Part shown: positions 56,256 to 64,000 of the stretch, one piece after another | Position numbering within the stretch: position 1 is the stretch's first letter | How the letters are laid out: each line of letters begins with the position of its first letter | Source of the DNA: Pseudovibrio flavus | GTDB taxonomy: Bacteria; Pseudomonadota; Alphaproteobacteria; Rhizobiales; Stappiaceae | Assembly (NCBI RefSeq): GCF_009711345.1 | Contig: NZ_SMMA01000061.1 | Span: forward strand, 186,525 to 250,524 | Length of the DNA stretch: 64,000 nt | Direction of reading: 5' to 3' | Notes under the pieces: generated by a model | What the model was told of the DNA's origin: nothing | The model's database searches: none | What the model saw: only the letters and a program-made list of their open reading frames with translations | Program-made: the position numbers and the translations under genes

Positions 56256-57038
56256 TTACCTGTAGGTCTTGTCCGTGAGAGCCTTGATCTCCTGATAAAC
56301 ATTCGGGCCACCAACGACGATCTTTGCGCCTTGGTAAATGCCTTCCTGCCAGTCTACAGGGTCATGCAATGCACCCGCTTCTGCTGCGATGATAAGCCCA
56401 GCAAAACAGTCCCAAGCGTTCATGTGCTCTTCAACGTAACCAATCAGACGGCCTGAGGCCGCATAAGCCAGCATGAGGCCACCGGAAGCGTTGCGGAAAA
56501 ACACGCCGCCAGCATCCAAAATACCGCTCACGGTTTCCTTCACGCCGTCTTTGCGGGCGCGCGCATTGAAGCCAAGACCGATAGAACCTCTGGAGAGGCT
56601 GTCGCTGCTGCTTGCGTGAATGGCTTTGCCATTAAGCACAGCACCAAAGCCAACATGCGCCGCAAAGCATTCATCCGCGCATGGGTCGTAGATAACGCCG
56701 AACTCTTTGTGGCCGTCCTTCACGCAGGCAATGATCACACACCACTGCGGAATACCGGCAACAAAGTTAGCGGTGCCATCAATCGGGTCGATAATCCAAG
56801 TGTAGCCGCTTGTGCCTTCGACTGGATCGTACTCCTCACCAACAATGCCGTCATCGGGATATTCAAGAGCGATACCCTCGCGAACGAGAATTTCGGTATC
56901 TTTATCGGCTTCGGACACCATATCCTGGTGGCCTTTGCTCTCAACGGTCAGTGTTTCAATTTTGCGGAAGTACTCAAGGGCATACGCACCCGCGCGTCTA
57001 GCCAGGTCAATGGCAAAGACATAACGATCTTGGCTCAT
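56256..57038 (-). CDS. Inositol monophosphatase family protein (copy 2)
   Basis: A 260-aa paralogue of the next gene, with intact metal-site motifs GIVGEEYD, IIDPIDGTANFVAG and AWDCFAGLIIAAEAG. ATG 57038 is chosen because AAGGA lies 5 nt upstream; an ATG at 57113 adds 25 unlikely residues. The tandem pair probably forms one transcript downstream of der. The divergence of the C-terminal regions (after residue 230) suggests different substrates. Confidence 0.9.
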   Translation of the reverse strand: MSQDRYVFAIDLARRAGAYALEYFRKIETLTVESKGHQDMVSEADKDTEILVREGIALEYPDDGIVGEEYDPVEGTSGYTWIIDPIDGTANFVAGIPQWCVIIACVKDGHKEFGVIYDPCADECFAAHVGFGAVLNGKAIHASSSDSLSRGSIGLGFNARARKDGVKETVSGILDAGGVFFRNASGGLMLAYAASGRLIGYVEEHMNAWDCFAGLIIAAEAGALHDPVDWQEGIYQGAKIVVGGPNVYQEIKALTDKTYR

Positions 57039-57146
57039 AGTGTCCTTCAATTCGAAAAGCAGAGCAGAAAAGAAAAGGGCTGGCACCCCGTAAGGAGAGC
57101 CAGCCCTATGCAACCTATAGTGACGTGCGCGTCACAGCAAGTACTT

Positions 57147-58565
57147 CTAGCGCTTTTTCTTTTTCGCGTAAGGGTTTTCACCCTTTCTATAGGACAACCG
57201 GATCGGCGTACCTTGAATATCAAAGCGCTCACGCAAACCATTGACCAGATAGCGAGTATAGCTTTCTGCAAGGCTTTCCGGACGAGACGAGAACACCACG
57301 AAGTGTGGCGGACGGGTCTTCGGCTGGGTCATGAAGCGCAGACGTACGCGGCGGCCGGCAACTGCTGGCGGCGGATGGTGAATAATCACACCCTCAAGCC
57401 AACGGTTAAGCGCAGAAGTGCTAACGCGCTTGTTCCACATGGAGTAAGAACGAAGAGCCGCTTCCATAAGGCGGTTGAGGCCCTGACCGGTCTGACCGGA
57501 CATGGTCACAATCTCTACACCACGGATCTGGTTCAGGTAACGATCCTGACAATCCTTGATGTGCGCCCAAGCAGCTTCGCGATCCTCAATGAGGTCCCAC
57601 TTGTTGAGTGCGATTACAAGCGCACGGCCCTCACGAGCACAAAGCTCGATGATCTGAAGGTCCTGCTTTTCAAAAGAGATCGTTGCATCAAGAGTAACAA
57701 CAACCACTTCCGCAAATTTGATAGCGCGAAGAGCATCAGCAACAGAAAGCTTTTCCAGCTTTTCCTGAACGCGTGCTTTTCTGCGGATACCAGCGGTGTC
57801 AAACACCTTGACGTGACGATCCTGCCATACCCATTCAACGGAGATGGAGTCGCGAGTAATACCCGCTTCAGGACCAGTCAGCAGACGGTCTTCACCAAGC
57901 ATCTTGTTGATCAAAGTGGACTTGCCCGCATTTGGACGTCCAACAATGGCAACACGCAGCGGGCGCTCTTTGGTGCCCACTTCTTCTTCGTCTTCTTCAC
58001 CGTCTTCAATATCGATGTCGGTGACAGCTTCATCAGCAAACAGCGCTGCGTTCTTTGCCAGCTCGTCGATCTCGTCAACGTAAGGTACGAGAGCAGAATA
58101 AAGCTCGGACATACCCTCGCCGTGCTCGGCAGAAAGCGGAATAGGCTCACCGAAACCAAGACCGAAAGACTCGTAGAGGCCATCCATACCGGCGCGGCCT
58201 TCTGCCTTGTTGGCACAAAGAACCACAGGGGTATCGTGACGGCGCAGCATGTTTGCAAAGTGCTCGTCCATTGGCATTACGCCAGCGCGTGCATCAATCA
58301 CAAAAAGGCACACATCCGCATCACGAATGGCTTCTTCGGTCTGGGCGCGCATGCGCCCTTCAAGGGTGGAAGCTTCTGCTTCTTCTAGGCCGGCCGTATC
58401 AACAATTGTAAACCGCAGATCACCCAGACGCGCATCACCGGACCGACGGTCACGGGTAACGCCTGGCATATCGTCCACAAGCGCAAGGCGCTTGCCTACG
58501 AGGCGGTTGAACAACGTTGACTTGCCGACATTTGGTCTGCCAATGATGGCGACAGTCGCAGTCAC
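57147..58565 (-). CDS. der: Ribosome-assembly GTPase Der (EngA)
   Basis: A 472-aa protein with two tandem G domains needed for 50S maturation. G1 loops are GRPNVGKST (residues 9-17) and GRPNAGKST (about residue 210). NKAEG and NKWD specificity motifs follow each, and the C-terminal KH-like domain ends in a Lys/Arg run. It starts at GTG 58565, with AGGAG 7 nt upstream. Downstream of bamB, as in the widespread yfgM-bamB-der order. Confidence 0.95.
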   Translation of the reverse strand: MTATVAIIGRPNVGKSTLFNRLVGKRLALVDDMPGVTRDRRSGDARLGDLRFTIVDTAGLEEAEASTLEGRMRAQTEEAIRDADVCLFVIDARAGVMPMDEHFANMLRRHDTPVVLCANKAEGRAGMDGLYESFGLGFGEPIPLSAEHGEGMSELYSALVPYVDEIDELAKNAALFADEAVTDIDIEDGEEDEEEVGTKERPLRVAIVGRPNAGKSTLINKMLGEDRLLTGPEAGITRDSISVEWVWQDRHVKVFDTAGIRRKARVQEKLEKLSVADALRAIKFAEVVVVTLDATISFEKQDLQIIELCAREGRALVIALNKWDLIEDREAAWAHIKDCQDRYLNQIRGVEIVTMSGQTGQGLNRLMEAALRSYSMWNKRVSTSALNRWLEGVIIHHPPPAVAGRRVRLRFMTQPKTRPPHFVVFSSRPESLAESYTRYLVNGLRERFDIQGTPIRLSYRKGENPYAKKKKR

Positions 58566-58594
58566 GCGAATTCTCCTAGGTTGATCGAGCTGCC

Positions 58595-59938
58595 TTAGTT
58601 ATAGGCAGCAACCGATCCATCGCTCGTCAGCACAATCATACGGCCACCGGCCACGATTGGGGTAACGAATACTTCTTCAGACAGTTTCTTCTGGGCCACA
58701 ATTGCACCGGTCTTGGCATCAACCTGCACAAAACCACCGGTGTTGGAAACAGCCACAAGCTTGCCATTTACAAGCAAAGGACCAGCCCAGTTCGTCTGCT
58801 TCTTTGAAACATCCGGAAGGCGTGTTGTCCAGATCGTCTTGCCAGTCTTGCTATCCAAAGCATGAAGATTGTCATCAAGGCCGATCATAAACAACGATTT
58901 ACCAGAAACAACAGGCGTATGGGTGCTGCCGATATCGGCTTCCCAGATACGCTCGCCCTGATTCAGGCTTGAAGCAACCGTGCGTCCGGACAGGGATGTA
59001 GCATAAACCACGCTTCCGTCAATAACCGGAGAGGCTGCAACGTCAGAAAGTCCGGAAAGTGCACGGGTACGGAACGAACGGGAAAGCGCATCGATCCACT
59101 TCGGCTCACCGCTCTTGATATCAAGAGCCATAACTTCACCAGAAGAGAACGGCACAACAACGGTGTTACCCTTTACAGCAGCGCTTGCTGTTGCAAGAAG
59201 GCCAGCGGTTTCCGCAATACCAGCGAAGGACCAAAGCTGAGAGCCATCAGCCTGCGAGAACGCGATAACTTCGTTCTCCTGTGTGACAACCACAACCACG
59301 CCAGCAGCTGCTGTTGGTGCACCGCGTACAGGAACGTCAAGATCAGCAGTCCAGATCACTGAACCGGCTTTATCAAGTGCAATCACCTGACGGTATGCGG
59401 TCGATACGAAGATCTTTCCGCCATCAAGTGCAACACCGCCGCCGATACCAACGCCTTTTTCCTCTTCAGGACGCAAGGAACGTTTAAATGCCTGACCGCC
59501 TGCGGTGGTCAAAGCCACCAACTCGCCGTCCTGCTTGTAAACGTAAATGCGCTGGCCATCAGAAACCGGACGAGCCGCAGTACGCGGAGGCGAAGAGGTG
59601 AAGTTCATAAACCCACCGCCCTGCACTTTACCGATAGACTTTTTCCAAGCCTGCGCACCGGAAACGTTTACAGCAATGTTGCCCGGATCGTTGCTTGCAG
59701 GGCCTGCTGGCTGTGGCCAGACAGAACCGCCGCTTGCCGCGCCGATGCTTGCGGTCTGGCCCGGCTTGCTAGCCTTGCCAACCTCTGTTTCATAGAGCGG
59801 AAGGCGGTCGCCTTCCAGATATTCTTCTTTCGACCCGAACGGGTTCATGCCCGAAAGAGCGGAGCAGCCGGACAAGGTGCCAGCAAGAACCACCGTTCCA
59901 AGAATAATCTGCCAGGACGGCCCCTTTTTCTCTACCAC
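58595..59938 (-). CDS. bamB: BamB-like PQQ-repeat lipoprotein
   Basis: A 447-aa outer-membrane lipoprotein. The lipobox is LSGC with Cys25. The body is a beta-propeller of PQQ-like repeats (recurring [55 protein letters not shown]). BamB supports the BAM complex that inserts outer-membrane proteins. It starts at GTG 59938 with GAGG 10 nt upstream. Downstream 30 bp lies der. Together with LptD and SurA-like genes in this window, several outer-membrane assembly genes are present. Confidence 0.88.
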   Translation of the reverse strand: MVEKKGPSWQIILGTVVLAGTLSGCSALSGMNPFGSKEEYLEGDRLPLYETEVGKASKPGQTASIGAASGGSVWPQPAGPASNDPGNIAVNVSGAQAWKKSIGKVQGGGFMNFTSSPPRTAARPVSDGQRIYVYKQDGELVALTTAGGQAFKRSLRPEEEKGVGIGGGVALDGGKIFVSTAYRQVIALDKAGSVIWTADLDVPVRGAPTAAAGVVVVVTQENEVIAFSQADGSQLWSFAGIAETAGLLATASAAVKGNTVVVPFSSGEVMALDIKSGEPKWIDALSRSFRTRALSGLSDVAASPVIDGSVVYATSLSGRTVASSLNQGERIWEADIGSTHTPVVSGKSLFMIGLDDNLHALDSKTGKTIWTTRLPDVSKKQTNWAGPLLVNGKLVAVSNTGGFVQVDAKTGAIVAQKKLSEEVFVTPIVAGGRMIVLTSDGSVAAYN

Positions 59939-59953
59939 TGATGAGTTTCCTCT

Positions 59954-60604
59954 TTAGCCTTGTGTGCCCGCAATCAAATCAAGGAAGACGCGTGCGCGAC
60001 CAGCAAAATCGCCAGGTGCACCTGCATCGTTTACAATCTCGTCAAAACGCGCTTTTGCCTGATCAAGGTTACCTGCCTGATATTCAGCAGTACCCAGAAC
60101 TTCCAGAGCTGCAAAGCGCCATGGATTACCCGCCATAGCAAGGCCTTCTACCTTGCCCTTAGCGCCATCCAGATCTCCAGCATCAAGAAGCAGATAGGCA
60201 GTACGTACGTCAGCCAAACCCTTGTAGAGCGGCTTTACAGAACTGTCTGCAGAAACTTCTTCAAGCATTGTTACGGCTTCGGTGTTCTTGCCCTGTGCAG
60301 CAAGCTCGGAAGCATTGCGCATTTTTGCAAGCATCGGATAGCCACCAAGCTTGTCTTCCAACTGGGAGAACACAGCCTGAGCGCCGGTGAAGTCACCTGC
60401 CTGAGACAGCTCCAAACCTTCAAGGAAGGTCTGCCCTGCTTCCATGGAGCGCTGATCCTGCCAATATTCGTAGCCACGGTAACCGGCGGTGCCTACAACA
60501 ATCAGACCGGCGACAACGTACACAAACGGTGCAAAGCGCTTCCATAGTCGCGAATACTGTTCTTTTCTTACGTCTTCATCGACTTCGCTAAAAATGTCAG
60601 ACAT
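59954..60604 (-). CDS. YfgM-like tetratricopeptide membrane protein
   Basis: A 216-aa single-pass inner-membrane protein: short cytoplasmic N-terminus (DIFSEVDEDVRKEQYSRLWKRF), one helix (FVYVVAGLIVVGTAGYRGY, about residues 28-46) and a periplasmic TPR_21-type solenoid. Enterobacterial YfgM associates with SecYEG and periplasmic chaperones. The gene is 15 bp upstream of bamB, as in many proteobacteria. Confidence 0.85.
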   Translation of the reverse strand: MSDIFSEVDEDVRKEQYSRLWKRFAPFVYVVAGLIVVGTAGYRGYEYWQDQRSMEAGQTFLEGLELSQAGDFTGAQAVFSQLEDKLGGYPMLAKMRNASELAAQGKNTEAVTMLEEVSADSSVKPLYKGLADVRTAYLLLDAGDLDGAKGKVEGLAMAGNPWRFAALEVLGTAEYQAGNLDQAKARFDEIVNDAGAPGDFAGRARVFLDLIAGTQG

Positions 60605-60766
60605 GAGCTTAAGCTTTTCCCGCAGCCAGAATATCGACGCGCCGATCTATGAAGGCCCTTTAATGCAGCAAGCAGGTCACACTTCACAGCGGCGCAGTCC
60701 AACAGCCCCTCATTCATTCCATTGATGGCGAATTTAGGGCCAAACACTTTAAACATGCATGCAAGC

Positions 60767-60788
60767 GCCACTGGGCGTACCCAGTGGC
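60767..60788 (-). other. Hairpin downstream of the NnrU gene
   Basis: Perfect 9-bp stem GCCACTGGG / CCCAGTGGC with a 4-nt loop, 50 bp beyond the NnrU-family stop. There is no U-tract on either side, so it may be a weak terminator or mRNA 3'-end stabiliser. Confidence 0.45.
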
Positions 60789-60838
60789 CACATACAAATT
60801 TCATTACCTAAACTGAAAACAGCAGGTTTGGCAAAAGG

Positions 60839-61417
60839 TCAACCGGAGAGCGGCACACCGACCAGAATTCCGTGAAGTTTCCACACGAAGAGACCATAAA
60901 GCAGCAAACCGAAGACAATTGCGAGCACATCGTTGCGCAGAACCTGAGAAGGAATCTCTGGAATCTTGTAGGTCACCGGACGCCCTTTGGCGCGAATACG
61001 CAGGAAGACGGCCCAAAGAAGGAAACTGCCAAACAACAGCACCGATTGAGGCTCGCCATTAGTCAAAAGATGCGAGAACGCCCAGATCTTGATCGAAAGA
61101 ATCATTGGGTGTTTTACGATGCGCTTGATGTTGCCCTGAAAGTAAGCCGCCATAAGCAGCGGGAACACAGGCACCATGAGCAGCATTACCAAATGTCGCG
61201 TCCAGTATGGCGGTACATAGAGCGGTGCATAGTCCTCGTACCGGGCCTGATCGTAACCGTAGATGATCAAAGTCAGCCCGACCAAAGACACAATCGAGAA
61301 CACGATCTTATAAATATTTTCAGTGAAACGTTCTTCCAGCGCCCGCTGTAAACCACCAAACGACGGAATCATATGGATACCCAGCATTGCTGCCAGACCC
61401 AAAACAAGCAGTTCCAT
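60839..61417 (-). CDS. NnrU family protein
   Basis: A 192-aa integral membrane protein with five or six helices. The family is named after a gene near nitrite/nitric-oxide reductase clusters; related proteins include isomerases of the NnrU/MeaB-like (15-cis-zeta-carotene isomerase) type, with His residues that may bind heme. Possible such residues are in GIHMIPSFGG, YWTRHLVMLL and HPMILSIKIWAFSHLLTNG. No denitrification genes are nearby, so the role here is open. GGGGGGAG precedes ATG 61417. Confidence 0.8.
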   Translation of the reverse strand: MELLVLGLAAMLGIHMIPSFGGLQRALEERFTENIYKIVFSIVSLVGLTLIIYGYDQARYEDYAPLYVPPYWTRHLVMLLMVPVFPLLMAAYFQGNIKRIVKHPMILSIKIWAFSHLLTNGEPQSVLLFGSFLLWAVFLRIRAKGRPVTYKIPEIPSQVLRNDVLAIVFGLLLYGLFVWKLHGILVGVPLSG

Positions 61418-61631
61418 TCTCCCCCCTTGTAGAATGCTCTGATTTTTCTTGAGTTTTTAAGTTCGGATCCCACCCCGCACAAAAAAGCTCATAGCCGCCC
61501 TAATTCCTTGGGCTCCCCCTAAAATCAAAATAACAACTAATAGGTGAGAATAAGCAGGAGAACACCAACCGTCCACTCCCCTTTAGTCAGATCGCGCTTA
61601 TCCCTCTAGATTAATTAATTATTTTCAAAAT

Positions 61632-61649
61632 ATACTGGAATCATACTGG
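61632..61649 (+). promoter_or_regulatory. Direct repeat upstream of the PilZ gene
   Basis: ATACTGG occurs twice (61632-61638 and 61643-61649) with an 11-bp period, 43 bp before the PilZ start. The helical phasing suggests an activator or repressor site. Confidence 0.35.
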
Positions 61650-61691
61650 TAAGAATCTGTTTTCAAGATCATCAAGCGGACACCACACCCC

Positions 61692-62003
61692 ATGACTGAC
61701 AGCATTGAACAGGGCGACGGCAGCGAACGCCGCATTGCACTTCGACGACGAACTTTAAAAGAAGGTCGCATTGTTTTTGGAGACCTCCACAACAAAACGA
61801 TCAGCTGCACGATCCGCGACATGTCCGATACCGGTGCCAGAATTCAGGTGGAGTCCACGCAAGATATCCCGGAGAGTTTCTATCTCTACATCGTTCAAAG
61901 CCGCCAAAGAGCCGTTGTGGAAGTGCGTTGGAGAACAATGACATCCATGGGCGTGGAATTCTTCGAGCCACTCAAAGACATACCGCGGGCAATGAAAATT
62001 TGA
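61692..62003 (+). CDS. PilZ-domain protein
   Basis: A 103-aa single-domain protein. The c-di-GMP-binding signature is visible as RRIALRRRTLKEG (the RxxxR element, near residues 14-26) and DMSDTGARI (the D/NxSxxG element, near residues 48-56). It is a probable c-di-GMP receptor affecting motility, attachment or polysaccharide. The window also encodes a c-di-GMP phosphodiesterase 54 kb away. The ribosome-binding site is weak; ATG 61692 is the only fitting start. Confidence 0.83.
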   Translation: MTDSIEQGDGSERRIALRRRTLKEGRIVFGDLHNKTISCTIRDMSDTGARIQVESTQDIPESFYLYIVQSRQRAVVEVRWRTMTSMGVEFFEPLKDIPRAMKI

Positions 62004-62090
62004 CGCGTTCCCCTTCCTGACACACACTGGTTGCCTGTCTTTCGATAGCTCCTACGTTCGCGTCGCTATGGAAAGAGAAAGGGGCAGCCG

Positions 62091-62426
62091 ATGGATCACA
62101 GCGCAATTGAAGCGGACCTGAAACGCCGCAAGAAGGAACTTGAAGAACTCTCCGAGATTTCGAAGGATGCCCGTTCCACGGTTACGCTCGACCAACAGTC
62201 CGTCGGTCGCTTGTCGCGTATGGACGCGCTGCAACAGCAGGCTATGGCCGAGGCCAACGAGCGACAGCGCCTTCTTCAAATTCAGCGCATCGAGAGCGCC
62301 CTTACCCGCCTTGCTGAAGACGAATACGGCTACTGCCTTGATTGCGGTGACGATATTGCCGAGGAGCGCCTACAGGTCGATCCAGCAGCACTTTACTGCT
62401 TTATCTGCGCCTCTTCGCATCAATGA
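62091..62426 (+). CDS. DksA/TraR family zinc-finger protein
   Basis: A 111-aa protein with an N-terminal helical coiled-coil part (residues 5-75) and a C4 zinc finger: Cys82, Cys85, Cys103 and Cys106 (C-x2-C-x17-C-x2-C, DksA-type). DksA proteins enter the RNA polymerase secondary channel and modulate transcription with ppGpp. It is shorter than true DksA (about 150 aa), so it is better treated as a DksA-like paralogue. AAGGGG lies 6 nt before ATG 62091. Confidence 0.88.
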   Translation: MDHSAIEADLKRRKKELEELSEISKDARSTVTLDQQSVGRLSRMDALQQQAMAEANERQRLLQIQRIESALTRLAEDEYGYCLDCGDDIAEERLQVDPAALYCFICASSHQ

Positions 62427-62546
62427 CTACTTAATTGACGCGGGACTACATTTGGGAAATTGAACCGACCATAAGTTTACGAAAATCTAACGATTAGTAA
62501 CCCCACCGCCCGTCGTTGCTTCGGGCAATGCGTTGGATTTGAGTAC

Positions 62547-63278
62547 ATGGTGTCAGTGTTCGGCCGGTTTGCGCGTGTACTTGCGCCTCGGCCAGTTCCC
62601 ATAGATCGGCTAATCGCCCCGCAGGTTAAAAGAGGCGATCTCTATCGCCTTCTCTACGGTTACGCCGCCGATAAACGCCTTCGCACATTTCTGGATATCG
62701 GCGCCTCTTCTGGCAATGGCAGTACTGCCGCCTTTGTAAAAGCCATAAGAAAGCGCAGGGACAAAAAATCCGTTCGGCTCTTTTGCCTTGAAATAAGCAA
62801 GGTCCGCTTCGCTTTCCTGCAAGAAAAGTACTCGCTTGACCGCTTTGTTAGGTCCTATTGCCTGCCCTCGATACCGAAGGGAACAATGCTCAGCGAAGAG
62901 GAAGTCATCAGCTTCTACCGCACACAGCCATCAAACTTGAATACAGCAACGCTGGAAAATGTTCTCCAGCGCTACAACGACGCCAAACAGAACTATGAGC
63001 AGTGCCCGAATGTGAGCGGCATCAACTTCATCAAAGACCACAACAATCTGAACGGGTTTGATATGGCGTTTCTGGACGGCTGCGATTTTACAGGGCGCGG
63101 CGAACTTGAGCAGGTTTGGGGCGCGAAGGTTATCGCCCTCAATGGAACTGAAAGCATTCGCGCAATGGATATTCATCAGCGCCTCATGGATAGCCGCTTT
63201 TATAAGCTGTGCGCCTATGACCCAACCTTGGGCGATGGCTACGCTATCTACGAGCACCGCAGGTTCAATGCCCACTAG
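62547..63278 (+). CDS. Putative SAM-dependent methyltransferase-like protein
   Basis: A 243-aa protein with a Rossmann-type motif TFLDIGASSGNGSTAAFVKA (about residues 48-67), followed by RLFCLEISKVRFAFL and, later, DMAFLDGCDFTGRG, in the order of class I methyltransferase motifs I, II and IV. The C-terminal half (from about residue 165, NLNGFDMAFLDG) is of the type seen in capsule- or surface-polysaccharide-linked methyltransferase-like proteins, but I do not recognise a named family. ATG 62547 has no good ribosome-binding site, and upstream there is a GCCCG/CGGGC hairpin (62508-62526). Convergent with guaA across a terminator. Confidence 0.6.
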   Translation: MVSVFGRFARVLAPRPVPIDRLIAPQVKRGDLYRLLYGYAADKRLRTFLDIGASSGNGSTAAFVKAIRKRRDKKSVRLFCLEISKVRFAFLQEKYSLDRFVRSYCLPSIPKGTMLSEEEVISFYRTQPSNLNTATLENVLQRYNDAKQNYEQCPNVSGINFIKDHNNLNGFDMAFLDGCDFTGRGELEQVWGAKVIALNGTESIRAMDIHQRLMDSRFYKLCAYDPTLGDGYAIYEHRRFNAH

Positions 63279-63293
63279 GCCGCTATAGGCAGC

Positions 63294-63330
63294 ACAAAAA
63301 AAGCCGCCCGGACAGTGCTGGGCGGCTTAA
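63294..63330. terminator. Bidirectional terminator between the Rossmann protein gene and guaA
   Basis: Perfect 9-bp stem AAGCCGCCC / GGGCGGCTT with a 10-nt loop. An A-tract lies on the left, giving a T-run on the minus strand after guaA. Confidence 0.88.
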
Positions 63331-63353
63331 TTACATTCAGTCAGACTGAGTGA

Positions 63354-64000
63354 TTATTCCCACTCAATGGTTCCTGGAGGCTTGGAAGTCACATCATAAA
63401 CGACGCGGTTGATACCACGTACTTCGTTGATGATGCGGGTCGCAGCGCGGGACAGGAACTCCATATCGTAGTGATAGAAGTCAGCGGTCATACCATCTAC
63501 GGAGGTTACAGCGCGCAGCGCACAAACGTATTCGTAAGTGCGGCCATCGCCCATAACGCCAACGGTCTGAACCGGCAGAAGCACAGCAAATGCCTGCCAG
63601 ATCGCATCGTAGAGGCCAGCCTTGCGGATTTCATCCAGATAGATGGCATCTGCTTCACGCAGAATGTCCAGCTTCTCACGGGTGATACCGCCCGGACAAC
63701 GGATCGCAAGACCCGGACCAGGGAACGGATGGCGACCAATGAAGCTGTCAGGCAAACCAAGTTCACGGCCAAGGGCGCGTACTTCGTCTTTGAACAGCTC
63801 ACGCAGAGGCTCAACCAGCTGCATGTTCATGCGCTCTGGCAGGCCACCAACGTTGTGGTGAGATTTGATGGTCACGGAAGGGCCGCCGGTGAAGGAGACA
63901 CTTTCGATCACGTCAGGATACAAGGTACCCTGTGCAAGGAAATCAGCACCGCCAAGTTTGTTGGCTTCCTGTTCAAACACTTCGATGAACAGGCGACCAA
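63354..64000 (-). CDS. guaA: GMP synthase (glutamine-hydrolysing), 3' part
   Basis: The C-terminal ~215 residues of GuaA; the gene continues past the window edge, so the glutaminase domain and the ATP-pyrophosphatase P-loop are missing here. Visible are the linker [25 protein letters not shown], the dimerisation domain and the universal C-terminus PPGTIEWE. The enzyme converts XMP to GMP. Its 3' end is bounded by the terminator at 63294-63330. Confidence 0.96.
   Translation of the reverse strand, partial: GRLFIEVFEQEANKLGGADFLAQGTLYPDVIESVSFTGGPSVTIKSHHNVGGLPERMNMQLVEPLRELFKDEVRALGRELGLPDSFIGRHPFPGPGLAIRCPGGITREKLDILREADAIYLDEIRKAGLYDAIWQAFAVLLPVQTVGVMGDGRTYEYVCALRAVTSVDGMTADFYHYDMEFLSRAATRIINEVRGINRVVYDVTSKPPGTIEWE

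Noticed and set aside
56616-58388. A 590-codon open frame opposite der and the upstream phosphatase copy
   Set aside because: Codon-aligned antisense of der and spanning two unrelated genes. Composition is that of an antisense shadow and it lacks a ribosome-binding site.

Overview
The window is a chromosomal segment of an alphaproteobacterium, most likely of the order Hyphomicrobiales (Rhizobiales). The evidence is the HdaA-type DnaA regulator next to ppk/ppx, the lptF-lptG-lptD-surA-like-pdxA-rsmA run, the mltG-fabF-acpP-fabG-fabD block beside rpsF-rpsR-rplI-dnaB-alr-radA-cvpA-purF, a RecX and an alphaproteobacterial-type ferredoxin-NADP reductase. The moderate GC content and general look suggest a marine Stappiaceae or Pseudovibrio-like organism. 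That genus guess is inference from memory, not a database result. No rRNA, tRNA, CRISPR array, prophage or insertion sequence was recognised.

Layout, left to right. Positions 1-9.3 kb hold accessory and housekeeping genes: an EamA transporter, fhs, a polysaccharide-lyase-like secreted protein, recX, fpr, a CSS-EAL phosphodiesterase and an unrecognised secreted protein. Positions 9.3-24.4 kb hold an MsbA-like exporter, aspS, rnd, a tightly packed minus-strand run (AI-2E family permease, hdaA, ppk, ppx), divergent purM-purN, and an orphan molybdopterin oxidoreductase. Positions 24.5-30.5 kb hold ndk, a dinB-like gene behind a perfect FNR/FixK-type site, an ABC-F ATPase, holC, an unlisted 40-codon ORF and pepA.

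Positions 30.7-38.5 kb carry the outer-membrane biogenesis operon (lptF, lptG, lptD, SurA-like) running into pdxA and rsmA. Positions 38.6-45.3 kb carry gmk, yicC and mltG plus the fatty-acid synthesis cluster on the minus strand. Positions 45.7-54.6 kb carry ribosomal proteins, dnaB, alr, radA, cvpA, purF and an SDR on the plus strand. Positions 54.6-64 kb hold an AT-richer FkbM methyltransferase bracketed by two copies of terminator sequence, tandem inositol-monophosphatase paralogues, der-bamB-yfgM-like, NnrU, PilZ and DksA-family genes, an unassigned Rossmann-type protein, and the 3' end of guaA.

Most of the window is ordinary core genome, and I see no clear multi-gene novel system. The observations most worth a second look are: the fkbM gene flanked by 16-bp direct repeats derived from a terminator; the perfect FNR/FixK-type box before the DinB gene; the 40-aa Cys-containing ORF enclosed by hairpins; the overlapping inverted repeats between the EAL and secreted-protein genes; and strong unlabelled hairpins or palindromes downstream of lptD, surA and radA and upstream of fabD.
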